From Aphelidium insulamus (Eukaryota; Aphelidiomycota; Aphelidea; Aphelidiaceae), in the NCBI GenBank assembly GCA_036784855.1, contig JAZDSV010000034.1, positions 1 through 64,000 on the forward strand: 64,000 nucleotides of DNA, in the 5' to 3' direction. Below, piece by piece: positions 1-11,796 of the stretch (positions are counted from its first letter, which is position 1; each line of letters begins with the position of its first letter). The notes beneath the pieces were generated by a model. That model saw nothing but the letters and a program-made list of their open reading frames with translations, had not been told where the DNA came from and made no database searches. The position numbers and the translations under genes were made by a program.

Positions 1-999
1 CTTTTATACCCGTCGGACCCTTGTTTGTTTCTGGGCGCTCTGACTCACATAGACCTCGGGCCATATGACTCGATATGACTCTATTGAGGGCCTAGGCCCT
101 TGTGCCAGCTGCAGGCGGTGCGGTGGATGGGCGTGCGCTCGTCGCCGTTTTGCCCGCGCGTCTCTGCCCCGCCTGACGTGTCGTGAGCCATCAACAACAT
201 TGAAGCAAGTACATCTACACAGTACAACCAGTGAGCAGAGTGAGACACCATGATGTGATGTGTAACCCTTCCACACAAGCCACCATCACACCGACGACAA
301 GGCAGCAACTGAGAGAGACACAGCACACAGCGGAAGAGAGACAGAGAGAGAGACACACACACAGGGAGACGCGCACCTACAACAAAGGAGTGTTTCCACT
401 GCCCCAACGTGGCGTAAATGGTGTTTCACCTTTGCCCGTGAGAGTGGACGGCTGCTTGCCACACAGAGTGTCGGTGTGCAGACGTCCCGTTGTACCCACG
501 AGATGCCGGCAATATTGACCACTGCGACCTAGTGAGAGTCTTATTGGCGTATTCACCTTGATATACTGCATTTCATCATGCCAGCATAGGGCATGGACAA
601 CAGCTAGTGAGAATGCTCAGAGAACAACCGCACTTTGCTGACCTTGGGCATCTAAATATGCGCGGACGTTAACTCCTATGAAAGCACTTGGGCTATTTAT
701 GTCCGCCTAGCCGTCATAGGTGCGATGTATTGCCGCACATGTAAGGATGCACTTATCATGTGGCGCAGTCATCGCTGCGGAAACACATGGTCAATCGAGC
801 GCACTCCAGACATATATCACTCAGTTATCCGGTCTTCATCTGGCATAGCAGGTGTCGGCCGCAACAAACTTGATTGTGCCTTGTCTCTTACAGTGTCGCA
901 GTGCGGGATGTCGATTGCAATCCTGCAAGTATAAAGTATGTCGCAATGCTACAGCGTTACCGTGATCAACAGTATACACCATAAACATGTAAATATGTA
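1..999. other. Left-edge stretch without a recognisable gene
   Basis: Reading frames here are short and low in complexity on both strands, and none matches a family I recognise. A purine/CA-rich tract (GAGA and CACA runs) lies at about 308-367. The stretch may hold the 3' flank of QNG1, whose stop codon is at 1000-1002, plus the flank of a gene outside the window. Confidence 0.6.
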
Positions 1000-2251
1000 T
1001 TAGTAACGAATGGAACGGGTGTGATGGACGGGAATATCAGCCAGCAGGCGCCAGTTTGCCTTTGCATAGTCCCACAGTGCGAAATCCAATTGAATCGCAT
1101 TGGCCACACCATGGCCGTTGTCAGCTCCAATGACTGTGATCCGCCTCCTGATGAGCTACCAAGTAGAATAGTGTTAGTACGCATTATTGCACGGAAGTGT
1201 GTTTGTTGGTGGATTATACACCATTGTAAACCATTTCATATGTATACCAAACACACCTCCACGGCCCAGATGGAGCATGCACGTATTTCGCACTCCCGCG
1301 GGTCTCCGTCTTCCATTAGGTGCTTGGTGCCTAGAAATGCCATCAGATCGTCGCTGTACTTTAAAGCACCGAGTGCAACTAGCGCCTGTGGTACACGGTA
1401 GTCCGCAAACATCGTGATGGTACCAATATCGTCGAACGCACATATGTCTTTGCCATCAAAGCATGCCCACAGATCCGCCACCAATATCTGTGCACGCTTG
1501 CAAAAGTACACTGGATGTCCATTGTATTGCGACTCGTCGCGGAACATGGGAAAGTCTGCCAGCACCATTTCCAGGAGGCGCGTGGCGCTGCATTTAGCCA
1601 TCTCCACACAGGTTGCAAATGTGCCTTCGTAAGGTCGCGTCGGGTCACAGAGTATGCGACCGGCTTGCCGCAGACATTCGACACGTTCCTCCAGCATGGG
1701 CATAATGGCGGTGTCATTGTCGCCGCGGAACAGCGATCGCGCCGCCTCTACACTCATCTTTGCATAATATGACGGCGTGGTAGCTGGAATGCCTGCGTCT
1801 AATGCCCGTCTAAGGCAAGCACACAGAGTCCAGTAGCCGGTCCACCTACAGCGACAATTAGCCGACATACTGATTATATATCAACTATAGCATAATTTAT
1901 ACATATCATACCGCTTGCCGCCATAGGTGACGGAATATTCACGCTCGGTGCCCACATCGTCCGCGTCGGTCCAGAACGAGAAATTAAGCAGGTCAATTAC
2001 AAATATCCTACGTAGCAATGTCAGTGGCAGGTGAACGATGAGAGCAGCTGCGCGTGCCAGTCAATGGCGGCGCGGTCCGCGGACTGTGGATGAAGTGGAT
2101 TGGACGTGCTCCAGGTGTTGGGCGCGGCCGCAGAGTCACGTAGTAGCGGTATCAGGAATCGTGCGGCCGCATCGACACCGGCATGGGGAATCCACACGCG
2201 ATCCCCGCAAGCATCAACCACCCGCCGCGTAGACTCCAATATTGGCGGCAT
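1000..2251 (-). CDS. QNG1: Queuosine 5'-phosphate N-glycosylase/hydrolase (Qng1, DUF2419)
   Basis: This enzyme releases queuine from queuosine nucleotides for salvage and reuse in tRNA. Four exons are modelled: 2058..2251, 1912..2007, 1257..1845 and 1000..1155, giving 344 residues, close to the human homologue (about 341). Visible family motifs are DLLNFSFW near residue 80, the GKRWTGYW block across the second splice, ADFPMFRDES and AQILVADLWACF, EIRACSIWAVEL, and a C-terminal QLDFALWDYA...HHTRSIRY block. The first intron must start with GC (TG|GCACGC) to keep the DW-IFVIDLLNF motif intact; a GT reading would need a 29-nt intron and add residues. The last intron carries a TACTAAC branch site. 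Start: the first ATG before the conserved PILESTRRV helix. Identification is firm. Confidence 0.9.
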
Positions 2252-2454
2252 ATTGTAAGAATCAATTCCGGTTCGCGTGTTCCCACAGGCAACGAACACA
2301 ACCATCACAGGCGCTCTTTCACAGCTAAATAACATTAGCGATCTAGCACAACTCATCGATACAACTTTCCACAAGTTAAATGAACGCTCCGTAGCACAGA
2401 GTAAATACATACGCCAATGCAAATAAATTCTTTTAACCATTCCAACTCTCTCAA

Positions 2455-3577
2455 TTATTTCACGGTTACTAGGGGCACCAGGAGCAGAAGCTGGGCCAGC
2501 AGCACCGACACGGCCACATATGCACAGCGGTGCTGCCAGCTACTAATCCCGACGCGCAGCTCCATCGCCATTGTGGACAGCGTGGTCAAACAGCCGCAAA
2601 ATGCGTCGATGGAGTTTGATATGGTGAACAGTAGCTTATCTGGGCCGCCCCTGGTTGGTCCGTACACATCGCCATTTCCATCGGCGGTGGTGTTGGCCAC
2701 TGTCAACAATATGGCGGCCATCAGCGTGCCCAGCATGTTGGCGGCAAATGTTCCGCGCACACTGTTGGCCACCTGCAGCCACTCGCCTCCATCAGCATTG
2801 TCCGTGGCCTGCTTACGTGTGGCCGGCTTACTCCGCAATGCAAGCAGGTATCGAATGCAGCCCCCCAGCAGCGCCAACAGCACGCCGCCTTTCGGATAGT
2901 GACGCTCGTCGATAAACTGAAAGGACAAGACCATCGATGTCCAGCCAAGCAGAGTTGCGGCAAATATGATAGCAAACGTAGAGTATCGCTGGCACTGGCT
3001 GCTCGGCACATCGGTAACATCGTCCAAGTCGGTGCCCGCAGCGGTGGAGTCATTCAAGCCGGTGTAGTCGGGCCGAGTCAGCGCTGTGGAATCACTACGT
3101 GACGCCGCGGAACCAAAGCGACCATACAAACTGCCGGCCAGCCAGCCGCCTACATGAAAGCTTGGCACGGCCAGCAGAGCTGTCAAGAAGAAGCACGACA
3201 GCAGCACCGTCGGTGATTGTTGACTGCTATCATTATTATACCACAGCGCACGCGCCAGCTGCAACTGCCACCCGCTGAACGAGGTCATGGAGCCGCACAA
3301 ACCCAGCATGATGAAGAGATATGCCGCCCGTTTGAACTGTGGCTTCAGTGTGTTGTTCAGTGCGGACAGCGTGGTGTAGATGCCGGCCACCATGCATCCC
3401 AGCAGCTGGCGGCCAACAGTCCCCATGCGGGAGTCAGTACCGAGGGCAGTGCCAGCACAATGCGTAGAGTGTATGTATCCAAGCAGAATTCCGCCAGCCG
3501 CTAGGTAGACGAAGACTGCACTTCCGTTCCGACTTCCGTCTGCCGCGCTTACTTGCTTCGGCGTTGCGGCGGTCCAT
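2455..3577 (-). CDS. FEX1: Fluoride export channel, two CrcB/Fluc repeats (FEX)
   Basis: This membrane channel exports fluoride from the cell. Two exons: 3553..3577 and 2455..3515, separated by a 37-nt intron, giving 361 residues. Two Fluc-type repeats are visible: repeat 1 has GLCGSMTSFSGW and repeat 2 has GCIRYLL, GTFAANMLGT and FCGCLTTLSTM, joined by a hydrophilic, Asp/Ser-rich linker. The single-chain double repeat is the fungal/plant FEX arrangement, unlike the short bacterial subunits that dimerise. The 25-nt first exon is inferred: without it the first membrane segment (FVYLAAGGILLGYI) would lack a start. The family is clear; the first exon is moderately sure. Confidence 0.88.
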
Positions 3578-4172
3578 GTGGGAGTTGTTGAACGCTTCTA
3601 ATTAAGAGCGCTGTGACAGCGAAGTGTCTACGTAGAAGGTTTGAATGGAACAGTGTTCCGCGCAAATGATTGGCCACACGGAAAGAAGCCATGACGCCGA
3701 CATTGTTCTTGGCCAATATCGCTCGAGCTTAAATATCGGTCGAGCTTGAATTAAAGCCTTCCTGCCGCACAGCCAGTGCCATAGCTGACTCATGTGTTAC
3801 AAAATAGATTTGAGAGCATTTACTGCGTTATATACTTTATTTTCATCATATGACAGCCGGTCATTGACAGGTCGATTTGCGTCAACTAGTTTGCACAAAT
3901 GTACTCGCTTCTAAATGCTCTGTACGTATGATAAACGTGTCATTGCCTCATTTATATATATCTCATGTGGATGTTGTGAACATATAATGTACGGCGACAA
4001 AAATGCGTCCACTGAGATATTCACTTCACTTAATACTTATACAATTTCCGCACCTTTTTTCAGAGCGACCGCATTGTAATTGTCACTCTCAGTACCCGAA
4101 GGAAGTCTACGAGGTGTTTGGCACGGGCCCATTTGTGTGCACTGACACTGACCAACATTGCACAGTTTCCAA
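3578..4172. other. Divergent intergenic region between FEX and acyl-CoA synthetase
   Basis: About 600 bases with no convincing reading frame. The right half, about 3820-3990, is AT-rich with several TATA-like runs (for example around 3954-3961). It separates two genes transcribed away from each other, so it should hold both promoters. Confidence 0.5.
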
Positions 4173-6834
4173 ATGCCTGAAGTGTACACCGTTGCCGTGA
4201 CAGATCCCGCCAAGACACCTGGCGAGACCGGTAATCTAGACATAGACTGCGTGCCAAATGTACTATGAACGTATAACATGCCAACGCAGCCGTGCTTCGG
4301 CATCGAGCGTCTCCTGGTTCGCTGCTCTTGCCCGCCGACGCTCCCACTCTCTACCACAACTTTCAGCGCGGCCTATCCCTGGCTGCCGATGCGGTACCTG
4401 GGTTCTAGAGAGTGTGAGCCCCACCCCCTAGCTGATCACTCATGCAGCACTGTCTGGGCACACGGATGGTTGACGCCAAGACCGGTGTGGCTGGCGGCTT
4501 CACGTGGCAGACCTACCGTCAAGTCAATGACCGCATGACGGCCTTTGGCTCCGGCCTGATGCAGGTGAAGCGCTCTGGGAGCGATGCAGCAGCCAAGCAG
4601 GGCACGGTCAGTACCGGCTGGCATCTGGGCATCTATAGCGTGAATCGCGCCGAGTGGATCATTGCGGAGCAGGCGGCCAATGCCTTCTCGCTGGTCACGG
4701 TGGCATTGTGTGCGTGTGCATTGGTTTTTATGTTCATTATTTACACGTCTTCAACTGTGCCTTATGCAGACGACACACTGGGCGCCGGCACGCTAGAGTT
4801 TTGTGTGAACCATGCAGACTTGTCCATTGTGGTCTGCAGCTTTGACAAGGTGCGCAGTGTATATCTTGGTGGGGTTGCATCGATACATAGATATCTCACG
4901 CGTACGCATAGATTGCCAACCTGCTCAAGATATCCAACAAGATTCCCGTGCTGAAAGTAGTTATTAGGTGGGTATCTTATCTGCTCTTTGTGCCATTTAT
5001 ATAACTGTACATATAGTATGGACGAATTCACGGGTCGTCTAGCTCCGGCTGCGGATGTACTGAAACAATGGGCCGCCGAGAAGGGCGTTCAAATACTTTC
5101 CTTTGGCGAGGTGGAAAAGATCGGCAAGATTAATCTGATGGCCCACATTCCACCTTCGGTACGACGACTGTTGGTCTATGTACAATTGAATTCCCCGGGT
5201 AGGCAGACGACGTGGCCACAATTTGCTATACGAGCGGGACCACTGGCAATCCGAAAGGTGCACTGTTGTTGCACAAAAACTTTTGCTCCAGCGCCCTGTC
5301 CTTCACCTGTCACGACTTCACGATCGACTCTAAGGGTAAAATGGTATTCGTGCTATCGAATTAATAACAACTAGATGTGCTAATTTCGTATCTACCGCTT
5401 GCACACTGCTTTGAGAGGGTGATGCATGTGGCCTGCTACTACACGGGCGCATCAGTTGGATTCTTTCGCGGCGATGGTATGCTAATCGCCGTGTTATTCT
5501 CATCTTTTAAATGGTGTACGCAGTCTTGCAGCTGGTGGATGATATTGCCGCCTTGAAGCCGACCCTGTTTCCATCGGTGCCCAGACTGCTGAATCGTATC
5601 TACAGCAAATTGTTGGACGGTGAGTCTTGTTTGTAGTCTATTATTTGTTCTCTTATTGGAAACAGGTACCGTAAACGCCCCCGGAGTCAAGGGAATGCTC
5701 TTTCGCCGAGCGTATGCAACTAAATTGGCGTCACTGAAGAGCGGAGGCACTGTCCATAATATGTTTTGGGACAATCTGCTCTTCAACAAGGTGTCGGCCA
5801 TACTTGGCGGTCGCGTCAAGCTGATGATGTACGTTTGGGTGCATAACAATGCCAATCTGACGCATGCACAGAACTGGAGCTGCGCCGATTGCCGGAGACG
5901 TTCTCAATTTCTTGCGCGTGTCTCTTTGCTGTGAGATTTTGGAAGGATACGGCTCAACCGAATGCGCTGCCGGCAGCTGTATCACGTTCCCCGGTGACTA
6001 CGTGACGGCACAAGTGGGATGCCCGCTGGTGTGCAACGAGATCAAATTGGTTGATGTGCCCGACATGAATTATCACGCGACCGACAAGCCACTGTAAGCT
6101 TTTACCTAGGATGATTGTCGTGTGCGCACATCTAATTCTGCCAAGGCCGCGTGGAGAAATATGTATCCGCGGGAACAACGTGATGAAGGGCTATCACAAG
6201 GACCCGGTAAAGACCGCGGAGACAATCGACAAGGACGGCTGGTTGCATACTGGTGACATTGGAGTGATCACCGCCCAGGGCACCATCGCGATCATTGACA
6301 GGAAAAAGAACATATTCAAGCTCGCGCAAGGCGAGTACGTGGCCCCCGAGAAGTTGGAGAACGTGTTTATCAAGTCCGAGTATATCGCCCAGGCGTTTGT
6401 ACATGGCGACTCGCTGCGAGCAGAGTTGGTCGCGGTGCTAGTACCAGATCAGGAGAAGCTGGTACCGTGGGCCAAGCGAAACAAATTGGTACCGGAAAAG
6501 GAGGAGGTTACCCCGGCCCGCTTTCAACATCTCTGCAAACTACCCGAATGCAAGAAACTCTTGCTAAAGGAGCTCAAGAAGCTGGCCGCCAAGAACAAGC
6601 TCCACGGGTTAGTTCCTTATAATTCATCATCATGAAAGTTAAATATTCATATGCAGCTATGAAGTGCCGAAGGATATTCACGTGGAATGGGAACTGTTCT
6701 CCGTGGAGAATGAACTGCTGACACCATCGTTCAAGTTAAAGCGCAATGTCGCGCAAGAAAAGTATGCCTCGATCATCACGGCGCTCTACAAGCAGATTGA
6801 CAGTGCTGGTGCGGGTGCCGTCAGCAAGCTATAG
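4173..6834 (+). CDS. Long-chain acyl-CoA synthetase with C-terminal SKL (peroxisomal type)
   Basis: The enzyme activates long-chain fatty acids to acyl-CoA through an acyl-AMP intermediate. Thirteen exons: 4173..4230, 4290..4393, 4448..4709, 4770..4849, 4912..4967, 5017..5158, 5203..5335, 5375..5476, 5524..5619, 5666..5828, 5872..6093, 6146..6607 and 6657..6834, giving 685 residues. Motifs in order: the Thr-rich AMP loop [11 protein letters not shown] (about residue 243), [18 protein letters not shown] (about 423), DGWLHTGD (about 505) and [20 protein letters not shown]. The last three residues are Ser-Lys-Leu, a canonical PTS1 signal, so I infer a peroxisomal matrix enzyme rather than the Faa1-like cytosolic or lipid-droplet form. 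All splice phases agree. Its stop lies 96 bp from the stop of the convergent kinase gene. Confidence 0.95.
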
Positions 6835-6930
6835 GAGTTATGACTGCCTGCTGCTATGTACCACATGCTAATATTTACACAAGTAATATAAAAGTATCAA
6901 GTCTGTCTTTGTACAAGGTATGTATATTAA

Positions 6931-8913
6931 TCAGAACCACGGAGCTCGGGCTTGGTAGTGCACCTGTGCCGGAGCCGCTACGGGCTCGAATACAGCATGC
7001 CGCCTGCCAGCAGTCACATCGCCGTCGGGCACCTGGTCATAGAGATCGCTGAGTGCGAGCACCGTCTGCAACTCGAACCGAATGTCCTTGGGCAGCTCCG
7101 CGCTGTCATCACCGTCCGATTCGCGCACGCTACGCACCATGGCCTCCCACAGCAGATAGTACAGCGTGAGGATGGGCTTGCTACCGGCGGCCGGTATCTC
7201 GTGGTACCGAATGGCATCACGCAGCGCCTGATCGACTTCACGCGGCGCAAACCCAAACCCGGTGCCGAAGCCGCACTGGAACGGCGTCGAGATGTCCACC
7301 TGGCGCTGACAATCCACGGCGGCACTGGCACCACCGGGCACCGCATTGCCCATGGAGTCGACGTGGGACGCGGTGGCCGGTGTGAATGGCGCGTCAATGC
7401 TGGCGGCCTCGAACGGGTTGCGCTTCAGCAGGTCCACGATGAACGGGTGCGGATGGTGGCCCGGGAGACGGTTCAGCGGTGTGCGGCTCAGCGCACTGTT
7501 ACGTGCAGCCGAAGCCGGAGTGGCGTCATCGCTACTGTCCGTGGAGGCGGCATGTCGGCAGCGCTGGTACGGCGTCTTGGTGGCGGCGGCGTCCAGCATA
7601 AAGGGCGGCAACTGGACCAGCGGTGCGACAGTGGCAGTGGCAGTGGCAGATGCGGCACCGGCAGCCAGCCACGGGTGCTGCCGTATCTCGTGCATGGATG
7701 CGCGCTGCCGCGGGTCCACACAGAGCAGCCGAGCCAAAAAGTCGCGGCTCCCGGCACTGAGGTGTGCGGGATAGTGCACGCGCCCAGCCTTGATCTTGGC
7801 GTGCAGTGTCGCGAGGTTGGTGTCGTCAAAGGGCACCGTGCCGCACAGCAGCACGTACGCAATCACCCCGATGGACCACAAGTCCACCTCGGGACCGGTG
7901 TAGGGGCGTGCCTGCAGCAGCTCGGGCGCCGCAAAGTACAGCGACCCGCAGAACGTGGACAGCTGGCGGTCGCGGCGGTAAAAGTTGCCCAGGCCAAAGT
8001 CCAGGATCTTGACACGGACGCTCTCGTCGCGGCGGGCCGGGTCCGCGCACGGCACCTCCTCCATCATGATGTTCTCGATCTTGAGGTCGCGGTGCACCAC
8101 CGAGTTCTGGTGGCAGTAGTCGACGGCGTCCAGGATCTGGCGGATGGCCTCCCGGGCGCGCGCCGGCCGCATCCGACCCCCGGCCACAATGTAGTCCAGC
8201 AGCTGCTTGCCGGGCACGTACTCAAACACCAGGTAGTAGTGGTGCTCCGTCACCACAAAGTCCAGCAGCTGCACGACGGCGCGGTGACTGAGCAGTTTGA
8301 GGGTGAATGCCTCGCGCAGGATACGCATCTCGCGCTGTGCATCATACTCCATGTCCACCGGGGGCGCGGTGCTGGGCATGGGGGCGCCAGACTTGCGCAG
8401 AAAGTGGCGCCGGGCCACCTCCTGCATCACCTCGGCCGGGTAGCGCGGAATGATCTTGACGGCGGCTTTGCGTCCGGTGACTTCATGCTGCGCCAACTTG
8501 ACCTTGCCCATGCTGCCCTGTCCGAGGGTCTTGCCGAGGTGGTAGCCGCGCACAACTGCGAACGGTTTTGGGTGGGTATATGACTGTTGCTGTTGTCGCT
8601 GCGGGGTGGCTGACTGCTGTCTCACAGGCGGTGCTCGGCGTGCATGGGTATTATTATTGCTTGTGGTGGCTGTGGTGGCTGTGGTGGCTGTGGGTGCCGC
8701 GGCAGAGGTATCGGGGGTGGCAGCGGGTACCTGTGATGGTGCCGTGCAAGCAGACTTGTCGCCGCGTGGATGCCGCGCATTGGCAGGCGCGACAGAGGAT
8801 CCGATCTCGCGGCCATTCGACTGGATGTGACAGGTTGACAGTTCGTTCAGCGCGCTTGTCAACGCGGACACGCTGGGACAATATTGCTGCTGCTGGCTGT
8901 GGTTGCTGCTCAT
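6931..8913 (-). CDS. Kin1/PAR-1-like Ser/Thr protein kinase, no KA1 domain seen
   Basis: A single exon encodes 660 residues from the first ATG in frame at 8913. A Gln/Ala/Thr-rich N-terminus precedes a full kinase domain (about residues 120-440) with glycine loop GKTLGQGSMGKVKLA, the AVKIIPR lysine, HRDLKIEN, DFGLGN, an AAPELL activation segment and a PYTGPEVDLWSIGVIAYVLLCG block typical of fungal Kin1/Kin2. These kinases act at the plasma membrane on polarity and exocytosis. A short PILTLYYLLWE stretch after the kinase domain resembles the segment following the Kin1 kinase domain. The usual C-terminal KA1 membrane-binding domain is not visible before the stop. The antisense strand also has a long open frame, a by-product of high third-position GC. 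Confidence 0.85.
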   Translation of the reverse strand: MSSNHSQQQQYCPSVSALTSALNELSTCHIQSNGREIGSSVAPANARHPRGDKSACTAPSQVPAATPDTSAAAPTATTATTATTSNNNTHARRAPPVRQQSATPQRQQQQSYTHPKPFAVVRGYHLGKTLGQGSMGKVKLAQHEVTGRKAAVKIIPRYPAEVMQEVARRHFLRKSGAPMPSTAPPVDMEYDAQREMRILREAFTLKLLSHRAVVQLLDFVVTEHHYYLVFEYVPGKQLLDYIVAGGRMRPARAREAIRQILDAVDYCHQNSVVHRDLKIENIMMEEVPCADPARRDESVRVKILDFGLGNFYRRDRQLSTFCGSLYFAAPELLQARPYTGPEVDLWSIGVIAYVLLCGTVPFDDTNLATLHAKIKAGRVHYPAHLSAGSRDFLARLLCVDPRQRASMHEIRQHPWLAAGAASATATATVAPLVQLPPFMLDAAATKTPYQRCRHAASTDSSDDATPASAARNSALSRTPLNRLPGHHPHPFIVDLLKRNPFEAASIDAPFTPATASHVDSMGNAVPGGASAAVDCQRQVDISTPFQCGFGTGFGFAPREVDQALRDAIRYHEIPAAGSKPILTLYYLLWEAMVRSVRESDGDDSAELPKDIRFELQTVLALSDLYDQVPDGDVTAGRRHAVFEPVAAPAQVHYQARAPWF

Positions 8914-9642
8914 GCTGTGGTATCGGCGCGGTGCGGTAAAGGAGATATTGAGTGGTATCTGCGTGCACACTGTCAGCAACTACGTAAAACATATTGCATG
9001 CACAACTTGCCTGTGGCTGCCAGAGTCACGAATGGAATAGATGGATGAAGGCGATCTCCGACGAGTGCTTGTTAGCTGTGAGCTGTGCAGGTTCGACGCA
9101 TCTCGGCAGCGGCATTTATGTCGGCCCGCGGCGCCTGGTGGCTGGACAGATGAAACACGCATCGCCGCCAACGATTGGCCGATCTTGCGCTGATTGCGTT
9201 TGAGAGGGTGCAATGGTCCCGGCCAGCATCTCGCGTGCACCCCACCATTATCCCGCACGGTCCATTGTCTTCCGTCCAGCATTTGCTGTGCCCTAATATT
9301 TATGTTTCTCTTTCAATCTATTGCAACACAACACCTTACTTATCGGTAATAGGGGAATAACTTGTCATACTTTGCAAAATGTAATGCTGTAATTTACACT
9401 CTTCCCAAAGCTTCTTCTTCCGTTGGCTTGAAGTATATATATTTTGAAGTCACGCAATTAATCACGCTGCAAGCTCACGTGTGCATTGGCGGAAGAGACC
9501 ACTAGTGACAGACTGTGCCTCCTGCATAAATGCATCGATGCATGCAAGGTGAGTGGCAGAAATAATATCCAGTATACATATACCACATAATTAGCTTGTC
9601 TGGACGCTACGCGCGCTGAGTTTACAAAGGAATTTCCAGAGA
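8914..9642. other. Divergent intergenic region between Kin1-like kinase and TRM2
   Basis: About 730 bases between two genes reading outward. Short frames exist on both strands but none resembles a protein family or splices into the neighbours. AT-rich stretches at about 9290-9450, including a TATATATA run near 9435, may belong to the TRM2 promoter. Confidence 0.5.
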
Positions 9643-11718
9643 ATGGATTTTCCCAGTAATCAATTCCTGGAAAGAAGAAAAATGACAGAGCAGACCGTGC
9701 TCAGCGACATTTCCGCGCCAGAGACGGCCATCGAGCCCAGTGAGCCGTCCGTGGCTGCCTCTACTGCAGATAGCACAATCCCCCAAACTACGGATGCCAG
9801 CGCGTCACGGCCAGCGGGTCACTGCGCGCTGGTGCTGCACAATGTGCCGCGAAGCATGCGCGAGAAGGAAGTGCTGGCATGGGCGCGTGAGCTGGGCGTC
9901 GCCGAGGCTCGGTGCAAGAAGGCGCCCAACTGGGCTCATGCACTGCTCAATTTCACGGTCAGTCTTGACGCTATTACTTGATAACATATATTAATTTAGT
10001 GCGTAGTCGGAGACAGCTCGGCAGCAGGCTCTGGACGCGCTGCAGAGCGCCACCATGAAAAAGAGTAGCATACGCGTGTGCAAGCTGGAGGCAGACGACT
10101 ACAACAACAGCAATGCGGAAAATCGCCGCCGAAATAAGCGCGCCAGAACGAGTACCGAGGACGCAGCTGTCTCGGGAGTAGAGGCAGAGCCAGACACGCG
10201 CGAAATCTGGGAACGGCTCAACGATAAAGTCACACCGCTTTGGCGTCAGCCATATGAGCAGCAGCTGACGCGCAAGGAAAAGAAATCATGGCATTGCATG
10301 TCCAAGTTTACAAACTTGTTGCGCAAAACCGTCGCCACCGTATCGCTGGACCGACAAAGCGCCGACGGTAGAGATGCCGCATCAAAGGCCGCTGATGACG
10401 GCGGCGACACGGCGCAACAAGAATCGGCGGCGGCTGATGATGGCTACAACTGGCTGCGTCAATTGCGATGCCTGCCCATTGTGCCGTCACCCGACGCCGC
10501 CATTACAAACAATCGCAACAAGTGCGAGCTCAGTGTGGGCACCACGCCGGACGGAGAGCTGGCGGTCGGCTTCATGCTCGGCCTGTATAAGGAGGGCCTG
10601 ACGCAAGTCGTGTCGCCGGAGCGCTGTCCGCACATTGATGCTGCCACCAAGGTGGTTGCCGCGTGGATGGCCGAGTACATTGGCACCTTGTCTCCGTGGA
10701 GGCCGTACGACCGCGTCACCAAACTGGGCAACTGGCGGCTGATCATGACGCGCACCCAGCTGACTGGCGATGGTTAGATTTATTGCCATTGTTATACATA
10801 TGCCACGTATAACTAACTGTCACAGTGATGGCGATGGTACAAATGCACCCGCAAGGAATGACAGCTGACGACATTGCCGCGGAGAAGGCCGGTGTCGAGG
10901 CGTTTCTGCGGGAAAAGTCTGCCGGCGCAGACAGCGATGTGCGCGTCACAACTCTGCTCTGGCAAATGTCGGACTGCATGAACCACATGGTGAGCGATCG
11001 TGACCCCATGGACGTTGTCTACGGCCCCGGGGTCGTCTGTGAATCTCTGCGCTGTCTGACGGCTGTGGCTGAATCCAGCCCGCCAACGTTCAAGTTTCAG
11101 ATATCGCCCATGTCATTCTTCCAGAGCAGTACTCGTGCCTGTGAAGTGTTGTACGGAATTATTGGTGACTGGATCTGCACTGCGCCTGTAGAATCATCGA
11201 CAGGTAGCGAGATACGGAAAAAGCTCCTGCTGGACTTGTGTTGCGGCACTGGAACTATTGGTATCACGTTGTCTGCCCTGCCCGGCATCAGTCGCATCGT
11301 TGCAATTGAAATGTGCAAGGAGGCGATCGAGGATGCCAAGCGCAACGCCAAACTCAATGGCGTGGCCGAACGCATCGAATACCACTGCGACAAGATCGAG
11401 GTGGCGATGGGACCCGTGCTGCGTGATCTCCAGCTAAGTGACGGTAGCACTAGTGAATGGGATGTGGTGGCTGTGCTGGATCCACCCCGCGCCGGCGTCC
11501 ACCCGTCTGTGATCACAACACTGCGGTCGTGCCCGCAGCTAGACAGAATTATATACGTGGCGTGCAATCAGGACGCGGCGATGCGCAACTGGGTCGACCT
11601 GTGCCGGCCACAGTCTAACCGGTTCGCGGGGAAACCGTTTCGCATTAGCCGCGTGCAAGCCGTCGACATGTTTCCGCAGACAGAACACTGCGAGTTGCTG
11701 GTGGAGCTTGTTCGCTAA
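9643..11718 (+). CDS. TRM2: tRNA (uracil-5-)-methyltransferase, TRMT2A/Trm2 type with N-terminal RRM
   Basis: This SAM-dependent enzyme makes 5-methyluridine in tRNA (position 54 in known Trm2 proteins). Three exons: 9643..9957, 10007..10772 and 10826..11718, giving 657 residues. An RRM-like domain lies near residues 60-135 (LVLHNVPRSMREKEVLAWARELGV), as in metazoan TRMT2A. The catalytic half has the SAM motif LLDLCCGTGTIG, the DPPRAG motif, YVACNQDAAM containing the nucleophilic cysteine, and a final DMFPQTEHCELL block. Intron 2 has a TAACTAAC-like branch site. A second in-frame ATG at 9682 could be the real start. The gene is convergent with VPS45, with 78 bp between stops. Confidence 0.93.
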
Positions 11719-11796
11719 TGATCTCGGCGCCGCTTCACACATAGACATAGAGATGAACACCACTTTAAAAACGCCGATATTTATAAATGTCTCATC

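Noticed and set aside
2008-2036. 29-nt GT-AG intron in QNG1 (and 27-28-nt ones in the GCK kinase, kinesin-8 and TAO3)
   Set aside because: These keep the frame but insert residues into conserved motifs and are shorter than any other intron here; a GC donor, or in TAO3 a GT donor 15 nt earlier (42-nt intron), explains each one better.
3602-3793. 63-codon minus-strand frame upstream of FEX
   Set aside because: It overlaps only spacer sequence, lies upstream of the FEX start and has no recognisable features.
6952-8583. 543-codon open frame antisense to the Kin1-like kinase
   Set aside because: The opposite strand encodes an unmistakable kinase; the antisense frame has no family features and arises from the biased third codon positions.
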